Shown one piece after another: positions 1 to 7,653 of a stretch of 10,634 nucleotides of DNA; position 1 is the stretch's first letter, and each line of letters opens with the position of its first letter. The stretch spans positions 29,025 through 39,658 of the forward strand of contig NW_003132354.1 in NCBI RefSeq assembly GCF_000003605.2. Direction: 5' to 3'. The translations under genes were made by a program, and so were the position numbers. This DNA is from Saccoglossus kowalevskii. Taxonomy: Eukaryota > Hemichordata > Enteropneusta > Harrimaniidae. The notes below the pieces were generated by a model. It was not told the DNA's origin, searched no databases, and saw only the letters and a list, made by a program, of their open reading frames with translations.

Positions 1-613
1 GTGATATGGTATGCGGTTGAGACAGGATGCTCTACAGTGTATACGTGATATGGTATGCGGTTGAGACAGGATGCTCTACAGTGTATACGTGATATGGTAT
101 GCGGTTGAGACAGGATGCTCTACAGTGTATACGTGATATGGTATGTGGTTGAGACAGGATGCTCTACAGTGTATACGTGATATGGTATGCGGTTGAGACA
201 GGATGCTCTACAGTGTATACGTGATATGGTATGCGGTTGAGACAGGATGCTCTACAGTGTATACGTGATATGGTATGCGGTTGAGACAGGATGCTCTACA
301 GTGTATACGTGATATGGTATGCGGTTGCGACAGGATGCTCTACAGTGTATACGTGATATGGTATGCGGTTGAGACAGGATGCTCTACAGTGTATACGTGA
401 TATGGTATGCGGTTGAGACAGGATGCTCTAACAGTGTATACGTGATATGCGGTTGAGACAGGATGCTCTACAGTGTATACGTGATATGGTATGCGGTTGA
501 GACAGGATGCTCTACAGTGTATATGTGATATGGTATGCGGTTGAGACAGGATGCTCTACAGTGTATACGTGATATGGTATGCGGTTAAGACAGGATGCTC
601 TAACAGTGTATAC
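1..613. repeat. Minisatellite A, 44-bp unit, about 14 copies
   Basis: Fourteen head-to-tail copies of a 44-bp unit (it begins GTGATATGGTATGCGGTTGA and ends CTACAGTGTATAC) fill the left edge. Most copies are identical or differ by one base. Exceptions are the copies at 397-441 and 569-613, with an extra A (TCTAACAG), and the copy at 442-480, which lacks 5 bp. The first base of the window coincides with a unit boundary, so the array probably continues to the left. The unit length is not a multiple of three, so the array does not encode a repetitive protein. It lies in the presumed intron downstream of the WD40 exon. The near-identity of the copies suggests recent expansion or ongoing homogenisation. 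Confidence 0.97.
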
Positions 614-1005
614 ATGCTCACAAATGTGTACTATAAAATACATCTTTTTAACTAGCATGTTATTTTAGCTAATTTAGCTCATCCTAACTATCGCTAATTT
701 GAATATGTAACTAATTTAAAATATAGTATATTCTCCCAATGAAATTTTTGGTACTTTATATAGCATACGTACCTGGCAAATTTGCTAAAATGGCATATAA
801 CTATTTCAAAACGTTTTACAGTATACCAAATTTATTAAAATTGTGTTGTGCTGTAATTACTATACTTATTTATTAAATTTGATATGGTGGTTTATGAGAT
901 ATCCTCTATGTATTTTATTTTAGTGACTTCTAAAAAATACATTTCTTCTACATTCTGGCATATTTTCAAGTCTAAATTAATATTCCAACTATGTTCTTAC
1001 AATGT

Positions 1006-1023
1006 GCCGCCCCCTAGTGGCCA
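1006..1023 (-). promoter_or_regulatory. CTCF-like binding motif
   Basis: Read on the minus strand, the 18 bases are TGGCCACTAGGGGGCGGC, which is very close to the conserved CTCF core (CCA-C-YAG-GGGGC). CTCF is conserved across bilaterian animals and binds this core through its central zinc fingers. The motif lies about 90 bp downstream of the WD40 exon in transcription orientation and is GC-rich in an AT-rich intron. This is a motif match only. Similar GCCCCCTAGTGG strings also occur inside some invertebrate repeats, so occupancy is not shown. Confidence 0.4.
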
Positions 1024-1115
1024 GAAAAAAAAACAATTTATGAATTCTGTTCTCAACACAACAAAGATAGGTGATATTTATGCAATATTTGCACTATTAG
1101 TTTTTAAACACTTAC

Positions 1116-1229
1116 CTTCCCCGTTGTAGCTGACCATACTTTGAGTGTATTATCATCTGACCCACTGACTATTCGCTGTCCGCAAAACTGTAGACATGTA
1201 ATAACATGGTCATCATGACCTTTTAGCAC
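1116..1229 (-). CDS. FBXW7 orthologue, exon encoding first WD40 blade
   Basis: Internal coding exon of 114 bp (38 codons) of an F-box/WD-repeat protein 7 orthologue (Archipelago in fly, SEL-10 in worm). The translation begins VLKGHDDHVITCLQFCG and continues to VSGSDDNTLKVWSATTGK, nearly identical to the first blade of animal FBXW7. It shows the GH dipeptide, the structural Asp of the SGSDD turn and the closing VW in place of WD. The borders are clean: acceptor TTTGTAG before GTG and donor AAG followed by GTAAGT, both phase 0. The eight-bladed propeller binds phosphodegrons (TPxxS/E type) in substrates such as cyclin E, Myc, Notch and Jun; this exon supplies only part of blade 1. It joins in frame to the F-box exon at 4193-4453. 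No frame damage is visible. Confidence 0.97.
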
Positions 1230-1457
1230 CTACAAAGTCAAGAATATCATTACTAAATCAATTTCCATCAATTATTAAAGCTTATTTCCGCATTGTGCAC
1301 CTGTGTTTCGAAACACTGAAAACTAATTTTGTGTCCAATGACCTATTTCAATGAATTCCAGATGAGATGGCGACTATTTTCCATTCCATATCTCTCTTTA
1401 AATAGAATATTAAGTCAATTTAATCAAATTTATGGGTATGAGTTTGACTACAAATAT

Positions 1458-1470
1458 AATTCATGGCTTT
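1458..1470. repeat. Left target-site duplication of the SINE
   Basis: The 13 bases AATTCATGGCTTT directly precede the tRNA-like head and recur exactly at the far end of the element (1894-1906). Confidence 0.88.
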
Positions 1471-1893
1471 ACGGTCACTGGTAGCATAGTGGTTGTCGCT
1501 CCAGACTCATGATCGGTAGACCCAAGTTCAAATCCTACCTTAGGCTAAACATCAAAGGGTCAACCCCTAACCTGGGTGAGTGTGCCACAGACTCAATGGG
1601 AAGGCCAATTCCACTGGCCGAGATTCATTCACTAACGAATGCGACTTTGGGGGAACCTTTGTTAAGGGCCGCAGGTGCTTGTGTTCGACCGAGCCTGGTT
1701 GACGCCAGGATAGCGCATTAAAATTGCCATTTGACAGAGAGATGGCCACACAGCCCTGTCATGTAGTCCCAAACATGAATATGACTTCTGTGGCAAAATG
1801 CACTATGTGTCAGCACTAGCACTTGCAATTTGCACATACAAAAAAAAAAAAAGTCAGGAGAGACAACGGTGACATTCAATGTCCAGAAAAAAA
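1471..1893 (+). mobile_element. tRNA-derived SINE with poly-A tail and 13-bp target duplication
   Basis: The head resembles a tRNA. A pol III A box (TAGCATAGTGG, 1482-1492) is followed at tRNA-like spacing by a B box (AGTTCAAATCC, 1525-1535), one base off the GGTTCRANNCC consensus. Between them CTCATGA resembles an anticodon loop with CAT, so a Met-type tRNA ancestor is possible, though the stems are decayed. A body of about 350 bp of unknown origin follows, with an internal run of 13 A (1840-1852) and a terminal A run reaching 1895. The element is bracketed by a perfect 13-bp direct repeat, AATTCATGGCTTT, at 1458-1470 and 1894-1906, the footprint of LINE-type target-primed insertion. A 70-codon frame inside it (1509-1721) is not a gene. 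It is antisense to the FBXW7 transcript. I do not recognise the family; the internal A run leaves open a composite or an older internal tail. Confidence 0.88.
1482..1535 (+). promoter_or_regulatory. Internal RNA polymerase III promoter of the SINE (A and B boxes)
   Basis: The A box at 1482-1492 fits the TRGCNNAGYGG-type consensus completely. The B box at 1525-1535 has one mismatch (A for G at its first base). Their separation is about that in a normal tRNA gene. The promoter may be weak or dead; transcription cannot be judged from sequence. Confidence 0.75.
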
Positions 1894-1906
1894 AATTCAT
1901 GGCTTT
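1894..1906. repeat. Right target-site duplication of the SINE
   Basis: Exact copy of AATTCATGGCTTT directly after the poly-A tail. The first two A residues could belong to either the tail or the duplication. Confidence 0.88.
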
Positions 1907-2130
1907 TGGTAAACTGATTGAAATATGGAGGAAATAGCCACCTATTCTGAATGACACCAAGGAAGTCAGGTGGAGAATTTAACACAAATGCCTTTTATGG
2001 ATTTCAAACCCTGTTAAGTTATGTTTTAAACAGCTGTATCCGCTACAAGCGCATCTCAAATAAAAGCGCATATAAATCAACAGTTTCCTTTATTATAAGC
2101 TACTAAGACTACTGTCAAGGCTCTGCAATT

Positions 2131-2145
2131 CACACACACACACAC
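2131..2145. repeat. Short (CA)n microsatellite
   Basis: Uninterrupted CA repeat of 7.5 units. Confidence 0.95.
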
Positions 2146-2187
2146 TAACGGAGTAAATATGGCAAATGGAAATACATGTATCATACT

Positions 2188-2221
2188 CGTGATATCTGTT
2201 GAGACATCCCTACAGGGTATA
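2188..2221 (+). repeat. Solitary diverged unit of minisatellite A
   Basis: Four blocks of the 44-bp unit of the left-edge array occur here in the same order and orientation: CGTGATAT, GTTGAGACA, CTACAG and GTATA. Ten bases are lost between them: six between the first two blocks and four between the second and third. It is about 1.6 kb from the array, beyond the WD40 exon and the SINE. The collinear match over 28 of 34 bases is hard to attribute to chance. It could be a relic of a dispersed parent element or an unexpanded ancestral unit. Confidence 0.75.
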
Positions 2222-2633
2222 AATGTAATCATTAAAAGTGAAACACAAAAGGCTTTCAAAACTTATCTAATTATAAAACAAATTAATCAAAATACATGAG
2301 ACATGAATAATTTCAAAACTTGAAGCAGTGCAAAGAATATTAAAGTTATTGCAATATTCTATATAGTTTGTTTGATAGCTTATTGAAATTCAAGACACAT
2401 CTACTACTCTCACCTGCTGCAATAATCTCTTCAATTTACTCCCGACTTAAACTGATTTTGTGTAATCATGTTATTCAGAGTATTAACATCGATAGTGACT
2501 TTTCGAACCTAATAATGCTATCTCCTGCCACTGAAAATCATGACATGACACACAACCAGCATATACAATGATAGACAATGTCAATCACAATACATTGCTC
2601 TAAAACAAGTCATTGATCACAGTTATATTATTT

Positions 2634-4116
2634 GTGTCACTGATAATCTAGAAATGTCAAGATTACATGTCACCGATCATCCAGAAATGTCAAGATTACA
2701 TGTCACCGATCATCCAGAAATGTCAAGATTACATGTATCACCGATCATCCAGAAATGTCAAGATTACATGTGTCACTGATCTCACAAAAATGTCAAGATT
2801 ACATGTCACTGATCATCCAGAAATGTCAAGATTACGTGTCACTGATCTCACAAAAATGTCAAGATTACATGTCATCGATCATCCAGAAATGTCAAGATTA
2901 CAGGTGTCACTGATCTCACAAAAATGTCAAGATTACATGTCACCGATCATCCAGAAATGTCAAGATTACATGTGTCGCTGATCTCACAAAAATGTCAAGA
3001 TTACATGTCACCAATAATCAAGAAATGTCAAGATTACATGTTACCAAACATCCAGAAATGTCAAGATTACATGTATCACTAATCTCACAAAAATGCCAAG
3101 ATTACATGTGTCACTGATCTCACAGAAATGTTAAGATTACAGGTGTCACCGATCATCCAAAAATGTCAAGATTACATGTGTCACTGATCATCCAGAAATG
3201 TCAAGATTACATGTGTCACTGATCTCTCAGAAATGTCAAGATTACATGTGTCACTGATCTCACAAAAACGTCAAGATTACAGGTGTCATTGATCTCACAG
3301 AAATGTCAAGATTAGAGGTGTCACTGATCTCACAGTAATGTCAAGATTACAGGTCTCACTGATCTCACAGAAATGTCAAGATTAAAGGTGTCACTGATCT
3401 CACAGACATGTCAAGATTACAGGTCTCACTGATCTCACAGTAATGTCAAGATTAGAGGTGTCACTGATCTCACAGTAATGTCAAGATTACAGGTCTCACT
3501 GATCTCACAGTAATGTCAAGATTAGAGGTGTCACTGATCTCACAGTAATGTCAAGATTACAGGTCTCACTGATCTCACAGAAATGTCAAGATTAGAGGTG
3601 TCACTGATCTCACAGAAATGTCAAGATTACAGGTCTCACTGATCTCACAGTAATGTCAAGATTACAGGTCTCACTGATCTCACAGAAATGTCAAGATTAA
3701 AGGTGTCACTGATCTCACAGACATGTCAAGATTACAGGTCTCACTGATCTCACAGTAATGTCAAGATTAGAGGTGTCACTGATCTCACAGTAATGTCAAG
3801 ATTACAGGTCTCACTGATCTCACAGAAATGTCAAGATTAGAGGTGTCACTGATCTCACAGAAATGTCAAGATTACAGGTCTCACTGATCTCACAGTAATG
3901 TCAAGATTAGAGGTGTCACTGATCTCACAAAAATGTCAATATTACAGGTGTCACTGATCTCACAGAAATGTCAATATTACAGGTGTCACTGATCTCACAG
4001 AAATGTCAAGATTACATCGTAACTGATCTCACAGAAATGTCAAGATTAGAGGTGTCACTGCTCCCTCAGAAATGTCAAGATTAGAGGTGTCACTGCTCCC
4101 TCATAAGTGTCAAGAT
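2634..4116. repeat. Minisatellite B, 33-35-bp unit, about 43 copies
   Basis: Tandem array built on ATGTCAAGATTACA followed by GTCACTGATC and either ATCCAGAA or TCACAGAA. The left part (to about 3230) mixes 33-35-bp units of the ATCATCCAG and ATCTCACA types. From about 3230 to 3950 the units are a uniform 35 bp and tend to alternate ATTAGAGGTGTC with ATTACAGGTCTC, giving a 70-bp dimer. The right edge (3950-4116) degenerates, with GCTCCCTCA replacing GATCTCACA in the last two units. Homogeneous centre and decayed margins are typical of unequal exchange. It lies wholly in the FBXW7 intron and encodes nothing, despite open frames produced by the periodicity. Confidence 0.97.
3381..3940. repeat. 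Higher-order repeat within minisatellite B (315-bp shift)
   Basis: The rare monomer variant ATTAAAGGTGTC...CAGACATG starts at 3381 and again at 3696, exactly 315 bp (nine 35-bp units) apart. The order of AGAGGTG/ACAGGTC and CAGTA/CAGAA variants after each copy is largely the same. The second block appears to lack one 70-bp dimer. This indicates a segmental duplication of a nine-unit block within the array. Confidence 0.8.
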
Positions 4117-4192
4117 ACACTGACTATTGAGAACTGTATAGCATTACATGTGTAAAAGTACACTGACATGTGTATTACCACTAAAGACATAC

Positions 4193-4453
4193 CTTTGCAG
4201 TTTTAATATCACCAAACCTCCAATTGTACTCTATTTGATGTTGTCTCATGAAAGCACTCTTCCATGGACTCCGGGGCATTCCAGAGTTTGAACGTCTTCG
4301 TGTTTGTTTACCATTAACTTCTTCAATGCCAGCTTCTTTGCATTTCTCTCGCCATAACAAATTATCTTCACACAGTATCCTCCAGTACTGACAAGTCTGT
4401 GCAGCTCGCAAGAGGTCTCTTGGTTCAAGGAAGGATAATACATAAAGGGCAAG
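4193..4453 (-). CDS. FBXW7 orthologue, exon with C-terminal F-box and linker
   Basis: Internal coding exon of 261 bp (87 codons) preceding the WD40 exon in transcription order. The translation starts LALYVLSFLEPRDLLRAAQT, which is F-box helix 1 onwards, then runs through CQYWRILCEDNLLWREKCKE to SPWKSAFMRQHQIEYNWR and GDIKTAK. It matches the F-box and the helical linker to the propeller of animal FBXW7. The F-box docks on SKP1 and thereby recruits CUL1 and RBX1. Between the conserved EAGIEE and SPWKS stretches the sequence is a basic, Ser-rich segment (QTRRRSNSG) that differs from vertebrates; this loop varies in the family. Acceptor ATTTCCAG precedes CTT and donor AAG is followed by GTATGT, both phase 0. 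The open frame extends 7 codons into the intron to a spurious Met, but the acceptor, and the match starting exactly at Leu, decide the border. The first F-box residues must lie in an upstream exon outside the window. Confidence 0.97.
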
Positions 4454-5734
4454 CTGGAAATTAATATAAATCACTGTTGTTAGGGATAATGAGTGTAACC
4501 CATCATCAAAGATATTTCACTTCGTCAGTTGCAATAATATGCTGACTTTCAGGGCGTTTACTCTGGAGAAAACAGTTATGATCAATTCCTTTACTGTTTC
4601 TAGTCTAGCGGTAGGGATGTTGACAATCTTTTAACCATAAATTATATATTTGAAGAGAAATAAGACAGTGCTAAATGTCAGAGCAGTTTATACGTCCATT
4701 CATTACAACCCTTAGACAGTGTCTTCAATTATTTACACATTTTGATGCTATCACAATAATATATTGGTGATTACACATGTAGTTGTATGTACCGTTGTTT
4801 AGTTTTCGCAACCTAGGAATTTTTATTATTTGAGAATTTTATGGTTTTTGTGAAGACAAAATTCCCTGAAGTCATTGACACCAAAGACATTTTAGGTATT
4901 ACAAGATTGTGTGGATTTTCACTGATTTGGTGCATGAACCCTACAAAGTGTTGATGTACAATACAAGTCTCGTACAATATAAAGACAAGATTCAACAATT
5001 ACTTTTCCCCAAGATTAACAGCCACAATAAGGGCTAGAAAAGTTTAGTAATTCTTCACCCTTTAAGACCAAATTTTTTTTCTTGCATTAATTTGGGTAAA
5101 TTTGTTCATATTTTCAGTGTATTCAATCTTAATTTTGGCCAAAACATCGAAAAATTGTCATTCTTTTTCTCTAGTTTTCCATAAAAATATTTTTACATTT
5201 GATGTGGAAAGGAATAGTCTATTTTGTGGAAGGTTTCTTAAGGTGACTGTTAATACTGTACACATTCAGGAATGGTAATGAGTTAGCATGATGCGTTATT
5301 TAGTAGTACATATCCGAGTACCCAGATGCGAGTAGCAAGTAGCAAAATGTGCCGTACGCGAGTAGAAAAACAAGACCTATGTAATGGGTGAAGAGTAGTT
5401 TGCAAGTGGCAAAATGTATAGCAAATATACTATATGCAAATAAAATAGCGTAATAGTGTTTTCTTTTGCGAGATGTAACATTATCTGGCACATTTTTAAG
5501 AACGCGTACACCAGGGTACAAGAATGTCCTGTGATCAACGGCTAGAATTTAGACAAGATTCACCACGAAGTAAATCACTTTTCCTATGGGGTAATTTGCC
5601 ATGTAAATACCTAGTCGCAAAATACTTAAATGTTGATTTCTGTTTTGTTTATATACAAGAACGTTTGTAAAAAAAACAAGCAGCCTCTCGGCTGAGAAAA
5701 ATCCGCTGTTAGCAATGCACATTTCAATTAACGA
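4454..5734. other. AT-rich intron sequence, no gene found
   Basis: About 1.28 kb without a recognisable gene. The only local structure noted is a duplicated string CAAGTRGCAAAATGT (5336-5350 and 5403-5417, one mismatch), next to two GCGAGTAG copies (5328-5335 and 5358-5365). The 73-codon minus-strand frame at 5300-5521 is hydrophobic because of base composition and has no family signature or splice context. Parts may be old transposon remains that I cannot identify. Confidence 0.6.
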
Positions 5735-6306
5735 ACGGAAGATATCATTAGAAAATGAACAATATGTACAGTATCAAAACAATCAGACGAAGTCGAAAAT
5801 ATCACTTTTTACCAAAAATTACAAAAATATTCACCAAAATTAGAGAATTGAAGATATCATTACAAAATGAACAAATCTGAAAGAGGTCCACATGTAGTAC
5901 CTATATATGTAATATCAAAGCAATTGAACTTGCGGTTTTCAACAAGAAGTTGAAAATATCACTTTTACCAAAAATGACAAAAATATTCACCAAAATTAGA
6001 GAATTAAAGATATCATTACAAAATGAACAAATCTGAGAGAGGTCCACATGTAGTACCTATATATGCAATATCAAAGCAATTGGACTTGCGGTTTTCAACA
6101 AGAAGTTGAAAATATCACTTTTTACCAAAAAATGACAAAAATATTCACCAAAATTAGAGAATTAAAGATATCATTACAAAATGAACAAATCGGAGAGAGG
6201 TCTACCCAAGGTACATATACACCAAGTATCAAAGCATTCAGGCTTGTAGTTTTCAAGAAGAAGTCGAAAAAGTAAAACACTGACACAGACAATCACTCAT
6301 ATGATA

Positions 6307-6337
6307 AGCTCCGCTCGACAAATTCGACAGCGGAGCT
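6307..6337. repeat. Terminal hairpin 1 of the Helitron-like cluster
   Basis: Perfect 9-bp arms AGCTCCGCT (6307-6315) and AGCGGAGCT (6329-6337) enclose CGACAAATTCGAC, which can pair further. It follows the CAATCACTCATATGATA tail of the first run of cores and is followed at once by AAAAATCTGAGAGAGG, the middle of another core. It therefore marks an element end abutting a neighbouring copy. Confidence 0.88.
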
Positions 6338-6782
6338 AAAAATCTGAGAGAGGTCCACATGTAGTACTTACACATGTAATATCTAAGCAATCAGACTTGC
6401 GGTTTTTAACGAGAAGTAGAAAATAACTTTTTACCAAAAATGACAAAAATATTCACCAAAATTAGAGAATTAAAGATATCATTACAAAATGAACAAATCT
6501 GAGAGAGGTCTACCCAAGGTACCTACATACCAAGTATCAAAGCATTCAGGCTAGCGGTTTTCAAGAAGAGGTAGAAAATAGCATTTTTGACCAAAAATGA
6601 CAAAAATATTAGCTATAAATAAGACAATTAAACATATCCACACAAAATGAACAAATCTGAGAGAGAAGCACCCAAGGTACCTTCCTAGAAAGTTTCACAA
6701 CTATACAGTTTGTGGTTTTAGGAAGAAATCGAAAATGTAAAGTTGACGATGGCGACAACAACGGGCAATCAGTAATACTATA

Positions 6783-6813
6783 AGCTCCGCTCGACTTCGT
6801 CGACAGTGGAGCT
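6783..6813. repeat. Terminal hairpin 2 of the Helitron-like cluster
   Basis: Arms AGCTCCGCT and AGTGGAGCT pair with a single G-T wobble, and the inner CGAC-TTC-GTCG extends the stem past a 2-nt bulge. It ends the second run of cores and is followed directly by AATAATGACAAAAATATTC of the next core. The spacing from its tail and its sequence parallel hairpin 1. Confidence 0.88.
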
Positions 6814-7140
6814 AATAATGACAAAAATATTCACCAAAATTAGAGAACTAAAGATATCATTACAAAATGAACAAATCTGAGAGAGGTCCACATATAGTAT
6901 CTATATATGTACCGGTAATATCAAAGCAATTGGACTTGCGGTTTTTAACAAGAAGTCGAAAATATCACTTTTTACCAAAAATATTCACCAAAATTAGAGA
7001 ATTAAAGATATCATCATGAAATGAACAAATCTGGGAAAGAACCATCCAAGGTACTTGCATATCAAATTTGAAAACATTCTGACTTGCGGTTTCAAAAAGA
7101 AGTTGAAATTGTAAAGTTGACGACGACGACACGATAAAGG

Positions 7141-7651
7141 GAGTGTGTTTATGGGTAAACAAAATAAAAATTGTAACTTGTATAAAGTTAAAAGAGATTG
7201 GTACAAATTATGAACCAGTAGTATTAAGTTTCGTTAAGATAAGAATGGACATATCGGCGTTAAAATAAATCAAGTTGAAATATACTTGTTGACTGGCTAA
7301 ACAAAAACTCATGCATGTGCACCTCAGTACTCAACACAGGGAAACAATGGCTTGCTTCAACTTAATCTCATTCGTTGCTCAGTGGCACCAGGAAGGAGAT
7401 ACAACGAAGGAACATGAACAGCTGTCTAGCTGGTTACCGTGACACTGACTTTTGAGGGAACCGCCAGCCAATGGTAACCGTGGATTCACGCACCTCTGTT
7501 GTTACTTTGTAAAAATATCTCAGCATGCAAAATTCAGAACTTGGTTCTAAACTACATACATGTATGTATGTATGACAAATAAAAACACTTTCAACTCAAA
7601 AACAATCGTTATGAATGACAACAGACCACAGTTACTAACCGTGAACATACT
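7141..7651. other. Intron sequence, no gene found
   Basis: About 510 bp between the Helitron-like cluster and the TIR element. It holds a short inverted pair GGTTACC/GGTAACC (7432-7438 and 7473-7479) and a TGTA-type microsatellite (7554-7574). No gene or exon is recognisable. Confidence 0.6.
7554..7574. repeat. Short (ATGT)n microsatellite with palindromic start
   Basis: ACATACATGTATGT (7554-7567) is a perfect palindrome and runs on as TATG repeats to 7574. Confidence 0.85.
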
Positions 7652-7653
7652 TA

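Larger units (their letters stand above)
1..1115 (-). other. FBXW7 intron downstream of the first WD40-blade exon (partial)
   Basis: Sequence following the GTAAGT donor at 1110-1115 (minus strand). The protein breaks off after the first WD40 blade. I see no exon for the second blade in 1-1115, so this intron must extend past the left edge. It holds minisatellite A and about 500 bp of AT-rich sequence at 614-1115. The only thing of note there is a CTCF-like motif at 1006-1023. An 81-codon open frame across 884-1129 on the plus strand runs into the antisense of the real exon and has no recognisable content. Confidence 0.8.
1907..2633. other. AT-rich intron sequence, no gene found
   Basis: About 730 bp between the SINE and minisatellite B. 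It holds a short CA dinucleotide run (2131-2145, 7.5 repeats) and a single diverged unit of minisatellite A (2188-2221). Open frames on either strand are short, lack family signatures and lie inside a spliced intron, so I do not call them genes. Confidence 0.7.
1230..4192 (-). other. FBXW7 intron between F-box exon and WD40 exon
   Basis: A complete phase-0 intron of 2963 bp with GTATGT donor (4187-4192) and TTTGTAG acceptor (1230-1236), both on the minus strand. Its contents in plus-strand order are: about 240 bp of unremarkable sequence, a tRNA-derived SINE (1471-1893), AT-rich sequence with a short CA run and a lone minisatellite-A-like unit (2188-2221), then minisatellite B (2634-4116), which is half of the intron and ends about 75 bp from the donor. 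Open frames in this stretch, including a 104-codon one at 2667-2981, arise from the repeats and are intronic. Confidence 0.92.
5735..7140 (+). mobile_element. Cluster of pearl/Helitron-like non-autonomous elements with ~156-bp core repeats
   Basis: A core of 154-158 bp recurs head to tail. Using GAATTAAAGATATCAT as anchor, copies start at 5845, 6001, 6159, 6467, 6624 (diverged), 6845 and 6999, with a partial one near 5735. Each core includes ACAAAATGAACAAATCTGAG, a CTTGCGGTTTTCAA-like segment and AAAAATATTCACCAAAATTA. Three runs of cores end in a tail: 6270-6337 and 6740-6813 finish with a hairpin AGCTCCGC...GGAGCT, and 7105-7140 has GTTGACGACGACGAC but no hairpin. Core repeats of about 160 bp, a GACG-rich tail and a terminal hairpin are the known layout of bivalve pearl elements and related Helentron derivatives. 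No replicase/helicase frame is present, so the elements are non-autonomous. Class assignment is inferred from architecture. Confidence 0.75.

Noticed and set aside
1471-1543. Functional tRNA gene (Met-like anticodon CAT)
   Set aside because: A and B boxes are present, but the anticodon and T stems do not pair properly, and the sequence continues into a SINE body with poly-A tail and target duplication.
1509-1721. 70-codon plus-strand and 60-codon minus-strand frames
   Set aside because: Both fall within the body of the tRNA-derived SINE, which is non-coding by origin.
2667-2981. 104-codon open frame with repeated QKCQDY and MSRL peptides
   Set aside because: It arises from the 33-35-bp period of minisatellite B, shifts register as unit length changes, and lies inside a spliced intron of FBXW7 on the opposite strand.
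4246-4452. 68-codon minus-strand frame
   Set aside because: It is an alternative-frame shadow of the FBXW7 F-box exon.
5300-5521. 73-codon hydrophobic minus-strand frame
   Set aside because: It has no recognisable family, signal or splice context. Hydrophobicity follows from AT-rich, pyrimidine-rich sequence.
6609-7206. Several 65-71-codon minus-strand frames
   Set aside because: They lie within the ~156-bp Helitron-like cores, and similar frames recur in parallel copies. No domain is visible.
7432-7479. Inverted pair GGTTACC/GGTAACC as possible transposon ends
   Set aside because: Only 7 bp match, with no target duplication or extension; compatible with chance.
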